DNA of 64,000 nt. Origin: Toxonevra muliebris. Taxonomy: Eukaryota; Arthropoda; Insecta; Diptera; Pallopteridae. Position 1 is the first letter of the stretch; each line of letters begins with the position of its first letter. This document shows positions 22,311 through 33,621 of the stretch, piece after piece. Below the pieces are notes generated by a model that saw only the letters and a list, made by a program, of their open reading frames with translations, was not told the DNA's origin and did no database searches. Both the position numbers and the translations under genes were made by a program. Location of the stretch: NCBI GenBank assembly GCA_963691655.1, contig OY829327.1, forward strand, positions 81,728,019 to 81,792,018, in the 5' to 3' direction.

Positions 22311-24360
22311 TAGTTTGTGTCAAAGTAAAAAAAAACATTTTTCCAGTGTATTGCCACAAACATAATAGTGTTTTACCATTTTGTTGCTATTCCACAGACA
22401 CCAATACAAATTCATTTATTTCCGATGTTGAGTAGCAAACAGTTTCGTATTGCATTGTATTATTGCTGTTGCTGTTTTAACCAAACAAAATGTGAACAAC
22501 TATAATTTTCAACGCTTAATGATTTCATTACAAAACTTTTTTCATGGAGCAAAAATCGTAATTCGAATTGCATATACCGAAATTAGGTAGGCAGGCAGGC
22601 AGTCAGACATTTCTAACTGAGAGCAAGGGACATGACTGGGGTTGCACATATTAAAATTGACATGTTTTACACAAAACCACAAATGAAACACACAGTGGCA
22701 TACCAAATAATTCGTATATATGTACAGTTGTGTTCTATAAAATACCAGTGCGGAATATAAAGTACGAATTGCCTGTTTGTTTCTACTTACTGTTATTTTT
22801 ATTAATAAAAATATTTAGTAGCAACAGAGACAGTACACAGAAGTTATAGAACGATTTTTAAGACACATTAAAAAAACAATAAAGACTCACTTAACTTGTG
22901 TTTAATAAGATTCTCTAAATTTTAATATTGAGTATGTAGGTGTAAGTTAAATAATTCAAATCTTTGATATGTAGTTTCTTAATATTTAGTTGGATTGTTA
23001 TTATTTTTTGTTACATTCTGGCAACATTATTGCTTGAAATTATTCCTTGTTCTGGTATTGACTTCCACGTTTTATTGAAGTCCACGATTCGGTTATATTT
23101 CGACACTTATCCGTTTCTTTCCTTTTTTAACGAGCGAGCATCTTGTCGCAACGCGATCGACAACCAATTTCAAAAATTTTTGTTTGCATGGCAGAAAGTT
23201 AGTTCAACGGTTTATGCATCGATGCTGGAGAGCCAGGAAACCCCCCTATTGATCCAAAGATGTTGAATTGTATTTAAATTAGAAGACTGGGTGGCCCTAT
23301 ATATTATAACCCATTGATTTTTCTTCATCATGTTTTCTACTGTATATCACAGCGAGTTATTCTGGAGAATACTTTTGAATCTGCGTAAATTGAATAAAAA
23401 AAATACCATGACTAAAAAAAAAAATTTGCTGCCATTTGTAAGTAATTATAATCATGGATTGCTATTCAAATGAGGTTCAAAAAATAATTCAAATATGATC
23501 TGAAGAGTCTTTGAAAGTGGCAGACTTAGGGGAGAGGGGCTGAACGGTTTTTTGATATGAGATTTTTTGATCCGAAACATATTTTGTTGATATTTTATGA
23601 AATACATTGTTGGATATTTGGGATGATTTTATTATGTATATTTATCCTTCAACTCCAACACCAAGAAAACATCACAGACAAGGCGATTTTCGAGACCACA
23701 AAAACTTGTAAAAATTAGTGAAGATTCCAACCTTCTCCACTAACGAATCGCTGCGGTAAGCTAATCTCTCATCTAGTTTCAGCCCCAACAGAATCCATAG
23801 AAGAAGTTAAAGACGAAAAAATAAAATTATATTTATCAGGAACAAATCCCCGGTTAGAACTCAGAAGTTATAGAATGATTTTCCAACAAAAATTTAACTG
23901 ATCATAGTTCACTTATCTTATTTAATTTTTTTTGTGAGATCCTGTTTTCAAATAAATTTTCAAAATGCTTTATTAAATTCAACACATAATTTAAGGAAAG
24001 ATTTAAAAAAGTAATTCCAAGTTTTTTAGAGTAAGAATTTATGTAAGTGATGAAGGATGCCCTAAGAATTATTTTTCCCTGTCGTTTTTTAAGCTGAATC
24101 CGATTTTGGCCTGAGTATTGTTCAATCATAAGTAAATGATTTAACTTGGAAATTATAAAAACTCAAAATCCTGTTTCAATGTTTAAAGCATTTTCCATTT
24201 TTTTTCTTTTGTCTGACACAATACAAAATTTTGTTGACCCAGTGTTATTTGTGAAAATTTCCATAAATAAAAATTGACGTTTCTCTGAGGAGTTTAGGGT
24301 CCCCGGTTTAAGCAAGAAATTTTTCGAGCCTCCGCCTCCCACCACATTTAGGATTTTTAG
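22311..24360. other. No recognisable gene
   Basis: AT-rich DNA. A minus-strand frame at 23902-24129 (Lys/Asn/Leu-rich) carries no domain I recognise. Confidence 0.4.
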
Positions 24361-24362
24361 AT

Positions 24363-24995
24363 CCGCAGCTCGTCTGCGATTTATATATCAACCAATATTT
24401 TTGATATTTCATGAATATATTAGCTTTGTCAGCAGGCTTAAAATAGGCTATTTAAAAAGTTGTTTGGAGAAGTGGGCGTGGCAACTCCCACACAACTTAT
24501 ATGCTTTTTTTTGGATATATCTCCAGAAACATTCACAATACAGTACTGAAATTTTGTATAAATATCTTGGTTGTCTATACCACACTACAAAAAAAATGTG
24601 AATGGGATTAGAAAAGGGAGTGCGCCACCTCCCATATAAAGGGAATATTCATTATGGGATATCTCAGGAACAATTTGTAGTATGGTGCTAAGATTTCGAA
24701 TATAAGTATTATTTATCAATACCGAGGTTATAGTGGAGTTTCTTAAAATGAAGAGGGCGTGGTACCTCCCATAAAAATTTTTTGGTTATATCTCCAGAAG
24801 CATTCGCAGTACAGTACAGAAATTTTGTATAAATATGTTGGCTGTCAATGACATGCTACTAGGAAAATATAGGTAGGATTGGAAAAGAGGGTGTGGCACC
24901 CTAATATAAACTAAATATTCGTAATGGGATTTCACTGAAACAATTTGTAGTACGGTGCTAAGATTTAGTATAGAGTATTATTGATGTGATAACAT
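24363..24995. repeat. Tandem repeat with GGGCGTGGCACCTCCCATA cores
   Basis: Two units, about 24467-24747 and 24748-24990, share the same order of phrases: GGGCGTGGCACCTCCCAT, GGxTATATCTCCAGAA, CAGTACxGAAATTTTGTATA, AATATxTTGGxTGTC, then ACAATTTGTAGTAxGGTGCT. Each unit holds two of the GGGCGTGG/CCTCCCAT cores, so four occur, near 24472, 24631, 24757 and 24892. It has the style of a non-autonomous dipteran repeat, and a Helitron-like origin is possible but not shown. Confidence 0.65.
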
Positions 24996-25693
24996 TTTTA
25001 CTGTGGGATATTTCCCAAACTTCCATGTACACTTCTCCATGTAATGCGTTTCATATCGCACATTCCTATTTACCTATATATGTACATATGAACGTATTCT
25101 TTCAGTTTGTTGGATTAGTGGGTATGGCACCATGCTCTACTTCTATTTTCTACTGCTAATTCCAATATTATTTTCTGTCACTTTTTTTCTACAATTTTTT
25201 CTTATTTTCTACTATTGTGTACTAATTTTTTTGCTGCTTTTTTTCGTAGTTTTCACATTAAAATACCAAAGGCTTGACGACGTCTGCCGGTCAGATAGTT
25301 TATTTATATAATAATAAGTAAAAACAAATCTGCAGTTCGTACTTTATAATTCGCTCTGCTATTTTATTGAACACAGCGGTATGTATATATGTGTAATAAA
25401 AAGCATTACATACACATTTGTTGCATTTATTGGGAAATTCATTTTGTAAAATTTACATACCTATGAAAAGTTTTAAATATAATTAATATAGATAACTATG
25501 TATCATAATTATGGATTTGTAGTTTATTTAATATACAGAAAAATAAAACAGAAATCTAAATAACTTAATTGGGTAGCTATGAAAATGCAATGAATGACAA
25601 TATTAAAAATTCAATTGGTCATGCAAATATTTAGATCATTTTGTATAGTTGATACAATCAATAATTAATTGTAGTTTATGACTTACTTACATA

Positions 25694-25892
25694 CAGTCAG
25701 ACACAAAATTAAGAAAACATTAGAATAAATTACATGACATGAAACTTGAAACAAATTTGGTTTTTTTTAAGTTAATTTGACTCTTCAAAAATGAAGCAAT
25801 TTATAGCGAGCTCTGCCGAACCTTAATATTTTTGAAAAAGTTAATTTTATATAAAAATTGTTGCACTGTCTTCTCAGTTTTATCCCCCACTG
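25694..25892. mobile_element. 199-bp TA-flanked MITE (CAGT...ACTG)
   Basis: TA borders both ends (25692-25693, 25893-25894). Reading inward, the left end CAGTCAGACACAAAATTAAG and the right end CAGTGGGGGATAAAACTGAG match at about two thirds of positions over 31 bases. No coding content. It is consistent with a Tc1/mariner-type miniature element that has diverged. Confidence 0.55.
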
Positions 25893-26261
25893 TATATATA
25901 ATTTTATTCATAATAATAGGAGTGACGTTATACTCAAGCAACAAAAATATTTTACGATATATTGAAATAAATATTTAGGTAAAAATAACACCCTGAAGCC
26001 TTAGGTATCCGAAATATAATAACTTTTTGTTTTCAAGTTTGTATAGAAACTAGATCCTTAGCATAAAAGTTAACTAGGAAGTATCTTTTCATGGTACTAA
26101 AATGGATGTCTTGAAAAAGCCTGCAACAATCACTAAATTTTGATTTAAATTAAAACTTTTGAAGTGATGTTAGCAAAGTGATTTTGAACATTTTAGGGAA
26201 TCTGTAGACTGAAGTGAAGTCAGTAAAATGGTAATGTCCTATAGAGAGATGTAAAGGGATC

Positions 26262-28082
26262 TTTTTTTTTTTAAAAAAAAAAAAGAACGTTGGGGTAGCG
26301 CACAACCCAACAAGTGGCCCTTCTGTAATTCAGCTACAGATTATAAATCATCAGCTGATAACGACATCTATATATTTAAAAAAGTTATAACATTTTGTTT
26401 TATGGAATCTACCGAATCGAGTAATAGGAGTCGGAACGTTCAAGTTAATGTTTCTCATCAAAGATGGAGAATTAACAGTGCCAGATAACAAATTTGCAAT
26501 AAAACACACGTTACTCATAATTCTTCGGCTTTCAAGAGTAGGTAAATTCAAAAGTTTTAATCTGTGCTCGAAAGGTGAAAGATTAAACGGTAAATCCCAC
26601 GGCAAGGATCTCAAAGCAAAAAGCAAGAACTGTTTTTTAACTGATTCCAATTTGTCTACATAAATCTTATATTGAGGACACCAGATAGTTGATGCGTATT
26701 CCAAAATAGGTCTAACCAATGATGTATAAAGCGACTTTGTGACATATGGGTCGTTGAATTCCTTAGACCAGCGCTTAACAAAACCAAGCATTGCTTTTAC
26801 TTTATTAACGCATATATTTATATGCAAATGAAAGCGAAGTTTAGGGTCCATAGTAACTTCTAAGTCAACGAAGGAATCCAAATAGCTTAAGACAGTATTT
26901 CCAATTGTATATTCTGTAGGAAGGGAAACGTTTCTTGCATATACCATAACTTTACATTTGTCTAGGTTCAGGATCATTAAATTTATATTGCACCATTTTA
27001 CCAAGCTGTTTAGATCGGATTGTAGTAACATCTGGTCATCAATTGAGTTATGCGAAAGGAACAGCTTGACGTCGTCAGCATACGTTAAAGTTTTTGAGTG
27101 GTGAATAGCAAACGTCAAGTCATTTATAAACAGCAGAAACAAAATGGGGCCTATGTGGCTGCCTTGAGGGACTCCAGATGTGACCTCAAGGAAATCCGAA
27201 ATTGTGTTTTTGAATAAAACGCTTTGTCTTCTATTGTCCAAATATGATTTGATCCAATTTAAAAGCAATGTAGGAAATCCCATATTTTTCAACTTCATAA
27301 GTAACAGGTGGTGATTAACTTTATCGAAAGCTTTGCTGAAGTCAGTATATATGACATCGATTTGCAAATTAGATAAGAAAGCTTTGTGTACATATGAAGA
27401 AAATTCCAAGAGGTTTGTTGTAGTTGATTTTCCGCTAAGAAAGCCATGCTGATTTTCAGATATACAAGGTGAAATCCAGTGTATTATTTGGTTTGTAATG
27501 ATAAACTCAAATAGCTTTGGGATAGCATTGAGTTTAGGTAGTTTCCAACATTGGATTTAGTACCGCCCTTGTGAAGGGGTATTATGAATGATTCTTTCCA
27601 GCATTTAGAAAAGTATCCTAATTTTAACGATGCATTCAAAAGATTTGATAGTGGTAAATACAGTTTTTCGGCGCAATTCCTCAAAATGCATCTAGGAATA
27701 TTATCTGGACCTGGGTCGAAAATACATTTCAGGGTCATTAAGTGATTTAAAACATCTTTCGGGTCAATAACAGTTTGGTGTACACAATTAAACGGTGAGA
27801 TATAATATGGGTAGCTATCATTACTATTGAATGAAAACGTAGAGTATGTGGATCTGAAGAAATCAGCAAACATGCTAGAGATTTTATATTCATCATTGGT
27901 TGTAATGTTTCGGAATGTCATTGATGAGGGAAAACCAATAGTTTTACGCTTCATATTCACAAAATCGTAAAAGGATTTAGAATCATGACGGATTTTATTC
28001 TTTAAAGTGTTTAAATAATTGTTATAACATTTTCTATTAACTGAATCGAAGTTATGTCTCTTTGACCCTAGAAACCCGTCGT
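26262..28082 (-). pseudogene. 5'-truncated jockey/CR1-type LINE reverse transcriptase
   Basis: This is a non-LTR retrotransposon remnant. On the minus strand the frame opens near 28082 and runs through 27484, carrying the start of the reverse transcriptase (GPDNIPRCILRNCAEK, SFIIPLHKGGTKSNVGNY). A deletion near 27535 shifts the frame and removes the RPI part of GNYRPI. The second frame then carries LNAIPKLFEF, ENQHGFLSGKSTTTNL, YTDFSKAFDKVNH, the SGVPQGS motif (residues 78-84 from 27409) and the catalytic YADD (residues 110-113). It ends with the thumb region through RFGRFHKTKCYNFFKY. Endonuclease and ORF1 are missing: the element is 5'-truncated, as usual. The 3' end is a T/A homopolymer block at 26262-26285 (poly-A tail on the minus strand). 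It is less decayed than the other LINEs here. Confidence 0.9.
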
Positions 28083-29412
28083 TGTGCTACTGAAATGCAA
28101 AAAAGCATTGTTCTTCTAGGTATTAATATAATTGAGTAGAAACATAAACAATTTTTCAGGGAAAAAGTTCCAAACCACTTATTTTGTAATAATATTTCAC
28201 AAGCACTGCTATTTTTATGGACCGCAAATTTTTTTGTTTGAAGCGGATTTTTATTGAAATTTTAAAAACAACAAATTCTTGTGTTTTGGATACCTTCATA
28301 CATACCTAGCTTCAGGGTGTAATTTCCAACTAAATACCACTTCAATATTATCGGTAAAAAAATGATTTTTAAGATTTCTCTCTTAATCGTAATGCCACTG
28401 CTATTACTATGAACACAACTGCACACTCAATAGGTATAAATATAACATAGTTGCAGCATATATATGTAATTGCATTTAATCCATTGATGTCCTATTTCGT
28501 TATACATAGTTTAATAAATTTACCATAACTCTATTGATATGTATTAGTTTATTAAAAAAAAAGAAATACCTATATTAAAATAAAATTATTACATATTCAT
28601 ATTTTTTTATTTTATTATATTTTTGTTGCTTTTTTATGTTGCCATAAATAAATTTACTTGACATATCACACTTTTGTGGGGATTTGCATATATTTTTTAT
28701 TGTAGTAAATTAAATTTAAGCTATGCATAAATTTAATTTTTTGTTTTTTTGAATAGTTTTTTTTTTCCGAAAATCAAAGTCCTTAATCCCATTTAAATTG
28801 TAACCATAATAATTTTGCAATTTTATTTTCTTTTTTTCTCTCTCACTTTTTTCTGCATATAAATATTCGCATTTGGCTTTAGCAGAAAAATTGTCACGGC
28901 CATTTTGGTTTTGGCCAATAAAAAATTGGCTTACATTGATGGTCAAATATTTTATGCCAATTAAAAGTCTCCCTGAAAAAAAAAAACATTTTGGAAAAAA
29001 TTTGGAATCTTTTTTTTTATTATTGTTGTAGTTCAAGTGATAATCATTTTTATATTTCTAATCTATTTTAAACTCATAAGTGGCTGACTTTCCACTTTTC
29101 TGTGAACGAATTGTTTGATGTTGATATCGATGCTTAGAGTTTTTCTAAACGGAAAATATAACTAAAATTAGAACAGGGCGTAAGGCCAGATGCATAGACC
29201 TATAATTTCAAAAGAGAGAACGAGGGGAAAACTATTCTCGCTCTGCTTTTAATTGGTCAATCACTTTTTTGCATTTATGCACGATTGCAAACATACATAT
29301 ATGTTTTTGTTGATATGAGACAACCGATGTGTCTATTCTTAAATTAAAAGTTTGTTTTTGAAAATTTAACCAGTACTAGTAAACTTTGCAAATTATAACA
29401 TCACATACACTA
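28083..29412. other. No recognisable gene
   Basis: AT-rich DNA between the LINE and the Tc1-like element. A minus-strand frame at 28716-29036 is Lys/Asn-rich low complexity. Confidence 0.4.
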
Positions 29413-29503
29413 AGCGAAATAGCTATAAGGGACAGCTATAAACAGTTAAATATTTTATTAAATATTTGTTCGATGTTGAATCTTTTTATATTAAAAAAAG
29501 GTA

Positions 29504-29819
29504 GGTTAGGTTAGGTTGGAGTGGCTGTCGAGAGACACACTTAGGCCTGAACGGCCCATTGTGATACCACATAGTTGGACCTACAGTTTAACGCCGATTC
29601 CGAACGGCGGTGTGGCAATTTTTTATCGGCTTGGTGGTTTTGCCATTACCAACCAATGTGTGTACTTGTACACTATCTTATAATTCTCATACACTTCATA
29701 TTGATAGTGAATATAAGAAAGTTATGAAAATTAACCACCAGACGAAGACGGGAATCGAACCCGAACCTCCCAGATAAAAGTCTAGTGCACTACCCACTAG
29801 ACTATCGAGGTCGTCGTCG
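29504..29819 (-). mobile_element. tRNA-derived SINE, second full copy
   Basis: This is the reverse complement of the element at 5332-5643, nearly collinear over its whole length. It has the A box, the B box (seen here as GGAATCGAACC), the GGCCCATTGTGATACCACA middle and the TTAGGTTAGGTT tail. The flanks form a perfect 12-bp target duplication, TAAAAAAAGGTA, at 29492-29503 and 29820-29831. It interrupts the left part of the Tc1-like element, so it inserted later than that element. Substitutions relative to the first copy are scattered, so both copies are old. Confidence 0.92.
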
Positions 29820-29998
29820 TAAAAAAAGGTAACAAGAGCACAAAAAAAAAAAACAAAAATATTTTTCAATTTTGGTTTTGGATTTTATTATAAAAATTAA
29901 AATATTTTCAAAAACGTTCAAGGAAATAGCTATACGGGACAAAAAACAATAATGATCATTTATAATTCATTGTTGAATAAAAAAAAGTAAAAACAAGT

Positions 29999-30985
29999 TC
30001 AGTAGGTTGTGTGTCCTCCATTATTTATTGCAACGGATATTAATCTACGTGGCATCGAATTTACGTGCGACCGAAGGACCGAAATGTCGATTTTCGCCCA
30101 TTCTTCCTGTATAGCTTTCTTAAGTTACAATGGGGTATCAAATTGGCGACCACCTTTATAAACCTGTTTGCAAAGGATGCTCCAGAGATTCTCCATTGGA
30201 TTTAAATCCGGACTAACAACAGGCCATTTCAATATGGGAATATTTTTCCGCGCAAAAAATTCCTTAGTATGTTTAACGCAGTGGATTGGAGCATTATCCT
30301 GCTGATAAGTTCAAATTTCTCCATGAAATTCTTCCGCAAAATTTAACAGCACGTCATCCAAGAGCTCTACATATTTTTCGGCATTCATTTTGTGTGAAAC
30401 GAAACAAATTGGTGTCTTTCCACTATAGCTAAAAGCAGCCCATGTCATAAGGGACCCACCTTGGAAATTACGGGAGTAGCGCGTTTGGCGTGGCTCTCGA
30501 ACATCTCTCCAATACTTCTGGCAGCCATCAGGCCCATACAAGTTAAATCTTTGTTCATCACTAAATTGCCATTCATCGTCCCAGAATTTATAATTTTCGG
30601 TAAACTCAAGCCGTGCTGCTTTGTGACGTGGCATAAGCTTCAGCTTAGCCAACCGATTTTGATATTTTAAATTCGAATCTTCGCTCAAAATTTGCTGGAT
30701 TCTCCTCTTCGTAATATTGAGAGATAGTTCGCTTCTTATTTGATTAGGGCTGATATTTTTATTGACCGCCTGGCGCCTTATCTCTCTTTTACACCTTTCG
30801 TCGACCTTCGGTTTTGAACCTGTTCTTTTAATTGTCGCATAGTTTTCAGGATTTTTCAAAAAGTTATGCACGAAATTTTTGCTTCGCTTTAGCTTAAGCG
30901 CTATATTTCGAATTGGAACTCCAGATTCGCTGTAAACTAGAATCCTAGCACGCTCCTCAGTGGATAACTGCTTTCCTCTTGGCAT
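29999..30985 (-). pseudogene. Tc1-like transposase (DD34E) with two stop codons
   Basis: The ATG at 30985 opens a frame of 328 codons that is intact except for two nonsense codons, TGA at 30311-30313 and TAA at 30125-30127. The N-terminus is a helix-turn-helix pair (LSTEERARILVYSESG, then KRRIQQILSEDSNL). The catalytic triad is readable: SDEQRFNLYG for the first Asp, QQDNAP for the second and NPMENLW for the Glu, with 34 residues between the last two. WAAFSYSGKTPI and the C-terminal INNGGHTTY before the TGA at 29999-30001 agree with Tc1 family proteins. Length is normal. Only two point mutations separate it from an open frame, which makes it one of the least decayed transposases here. Confidence 0.93.
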
Positions 30986-31306
30986 TATGTCTAAAAAATT
31001 ATGTTCTTTGAGTGAAAACTATTTATTTTGTGATGGATAATATTCAACTTACTTTAGGTAATCTTGGAATGAGCTATAGATTTAAAATTAATTCACTTTG
31101 AGAAATAAAATGCTCACCAACGCGCTTGTCCCTTAATAATTATTTCCCTCTAAAAACCAAACCGACAAACAATTTGCAAAGATAACGGTACCCGGAAAGA
31201 AAGGCAAAAATAATTTAAAACTACCGCTAGTTTTTGCATACATTGGAGTACAAGCTATTTATATTTATTCTACTTCAAATAAATGAACATACACACATAC
31301 AATTAA

Positions 31307-31400
31307 CCTTAGGAAGGCAACAGGGGCATCCAGTCACTCTACTACACTTTAAAAGCACTGAAAATTGCATTTAATATAACAAACTATTTATTAAAAAAAT
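31307..31400. mobile_element. Left part of a TTAA-flanked MITE
   Basis: TTAA at 31303-31306 is followed by CCTTAGGAAGGCAACAGGGG and a block ending TTTAAAAGCACTG. This matches the miniature element at 54065-54269. The right terminus (GTTGCCTTTCTAA) is not found, so this is a partial copy. Confidence 0.65.
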
Positions 31401-31524
31401 TATAGAAATAAATAGAATGAATTTTTTTTTAGTTTTTTTATTTAATAGGTCAAGGTTTGTTATCGGGCTTAATGAAACGTAATTTTTTTGCCAAAGTGAC
31501 AAAGTTACAAAGTCGCAACAATGT

Positions 31525-31700
31525 ATAAAGAGCAGGCAAATCATACGGCCGTTTCGGAGTCCGCCACGATTCCTCATCATTGATCTTTGTAATGCTACTT
31601 TTTAGCATTTCAACATTCTATATAAGTGTTTAATATGTGAAAACGTTACCAAGAATTACAAGGTTTTTGTTTTTCAAGTATTTTCACTCAACAGAAATGA
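31525..31700. repeat. Copy of an internal segment of the hAT-like element at 47.8 kb
   Basis: CAACAATGTATAAAGAG, GGCCGTTTCGGAGTCCGCCA, CGATTCCTCATCATTGATCT and TCTATATAAG follow in the same order as at about 47987-48150. On the complementary strand this reads as a short peptide-like phrase (DEESWRTPKRP), but no longer frame is open. Confidence 0.65.
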
Positions 31701-31748
31701 TGAATGAAACTACCACAACTGTTCTTTGTGGGAGTTTCATTCATCATT
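31696..31748. repeat. Hairpin with 22-bp stem and 9-base loop
   Basis: Left arm AATGATGAATGAAACTACCA + CA, right arm its complement with one mismatch (31727-31748). Loop ACTGTTCTT. It is not part of a larger element that I can outline. Confidence 0.8.
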
Positions 31749-32559
31749 CTCATTGTAACTAGATATTTAACAGTTAGTTAATGATTTGTCTAGTTGTCGG
31801 TATGAGATAGAGAGCGTGTTATTTTACACTGAAAAATGATTTTAGTATTATTTAACTGAAATGTGTTTTTGTGTGTTTTTTATTTAAGTGATTTTATAAG
31901 ACTATGTACATAGTCAAAAAAGTATTGTATTGAAAAAAGGTATGTCAGCCAAATATGTTCGAAAGACAACATTTTACAAAAATGCATTTGCCTAAATGCT
32001 GAGATAAAGTAGCATTTAGTTGCATTTAAGTTGAGAATTTTGTATGGCTTAACTCATTAAGTCCTAATGATACGTATACGCACAACAAAGGAGTATATTT
32101 TAATGCAGATAAAAAAAGTTACCGGAATACGTAATCTTTATCACAGTTATTCTAAAGCGAAGAGAGAAACTTAAAAAAAAATTTAAAAATTCGATAATAT
32201 CATTTTCTGTTTGAATTTATGACGATAAAGACGTGTGATTGAAAATTGTTTGGTTTTTAATCGGTTTGCAATCGGACTTAATGGGTTAATGTAGATGTTT
32301 ACTTACAAGGTAAAACAAAGTTTTTTTTTAACAATTTTTGCTGAAGATGTATTTAGCTTTGTATTTACTTTTCAATAATCTTTTATTTGGAAAATATTAA
32401 AAAAAAGAAAAATTAAAAATAAAATGCCGGAAAAGTTACCGGCGATACAGAATTCTTTGCCAATTTTTTTAATATTTTTTTTTTTAAATCAATCAGCACA
32501 CAGGGGATAACCTGGGATAACTCCTTGACAACTTGCATAATAGTCAAGAGAAATATTTC

Positions 32560-33120
32560 GTCCAAGATGCTGTGACTTTTTTTAATTGAAACAAAGTACT
32601 TCGTTTTATCATAGTTCACTGCTACACCCCCTCCTCCCATCCAATTCGCCTCCTCTACCTTTTCTAGATTGGAGAATGCTACGCTGATAAGTATTGATAC
32701 CAGTGTAATTTTGCAGCCTATAAGCTTCTCAGGGCTACAAAATCCCGACATTGTTTTCTAAAAGTGATCCCTAATTATGCTTTAAAAAAATCGACCAATA
32801 TATAGGTATCGAATAGTTTTTTCGACGGTTTTTCGGGATTTGAAGTAGAGTGAATATCAGATCAATAGTTAACTTACCAGGCAAAAAGTCACACCGACTT
32901 GTGGACTGGCCAAAACACGTTGAGGATCCAATCACTGGGTATGCTTTCATTCGACCATATTCTGCATATGAACTCGTGTATGCGTTTGGTAAGTTCTTTG
33001 TCTTTAGCTAAAACCTCGTCATGGTCGATTGTCAGTGTTTGTGGTATCTGAAATAGCTTGGCCAGTGGCAGTATTGTTTCCACCATCGTCATTTAAAAGC
33101 TGCGTGAAGTGTTGCCACCG
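32560..33120 (-). pseudogene. Fragments of another LINE reverse transcriptase
   Basis: Two blocks on the minus strand in the correct order. Block one (33120-32889) starts in one frame with RWQHFTQLLNDDGGNN and, after a shift, reads ELTKRIHEFICRIWSNES followed by IPSDW. This is the finger region that precedes the KKGD...NYRGI motif of jockey/I-related reverse transcriptases. Block two (32751-32560) reads AFSNLEKVEEA and VAVNYDKTKYFVS, the stretch just after the catalytic YADD. The catalytic motif itself lies in the missing part. It differs from the LINE at 26-28 kb, so it represents a separate family. Confidence 0.65.
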
Positions 33121-33468
33121 TAAATTCATCACATCCGAGATATACATATATTACAAGACTTCCTTCTTCGTTTTTCCAGAAAGAGGCTTTGGTTTTAAAA
33201 CCATTAGTGAGGTTTGTTTTATTTTTTCTCATTTCCCGTACCAAATATATCAATACTTTTATACTCGCGTTTTTCTGTCTCTCTTTTCCTGCGTCTAAAA
33301 AACGTGCCTACTTCTTCCTCAACTCACTGTATCGCACCTTAGCTTACTGATTATTTAAGTTTTTACTGATTTGTATTTATTTTTATACAATTTTGTGCAA
33401 CGACAGTGAAAAAAAATTATTTCCGAAGTGACAAACGTCGCTGTGTGTAAACCGTGCCAAAGACTTGA

Positions 33469-33511
33469 CCACCTCAATAATCTAGCCCACTAGATTTTCA
33501 CCCGGGAGGGG
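33469..33511 (+). repeat. Head fragment of the tRNA-derived SINE
   Basis: GACCACCTCAATAATCTAGC followed by CCACTAGATTTTCACCCGGG AGG aligns with the first 50 bases of the SINE at 5332, with a small internal deletion. No downstream SINE body is present. Confidence 0.6.
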
Positions 33512-33621
33512 TGTCAACAATATTAACAATATTAAAAAGCATAAGAATTAAATTCTTTATTTATTAATTTAGTACCTTTTTATGTAAGTGTGTTTTCTTG
33601 TTGAAATATATAGGTAGTGTA

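Larger units (their letters stand above)
29413..31150 (-). mobile_element. Tc1-like DD34E transposon interrupted by a SINE
   Basis: Both ends are TA-flanked (29411-29412 and 31151-31152) and show matching inverted repeats, AGCGAAATAGCTATAAGGGA on the left and GAGGGAAATAATTATTAAGG read inward from the right. A further copy of the left motif, GAAATAGCTATACGGGACA, lies at about 29928, so the left end may have the inverted-repeat/direct-repeat layout known in some Tc1 families. Removing the SINE and one target-site copy leaves about 1.41 kb, normal for the group. Confidence 0.8.

Noticed and set aside
29500..29520. Telomeric TTAGG repeats
   Set aside because: Only two to three GGTTA units, and they are the tail of the SINE in both copies.
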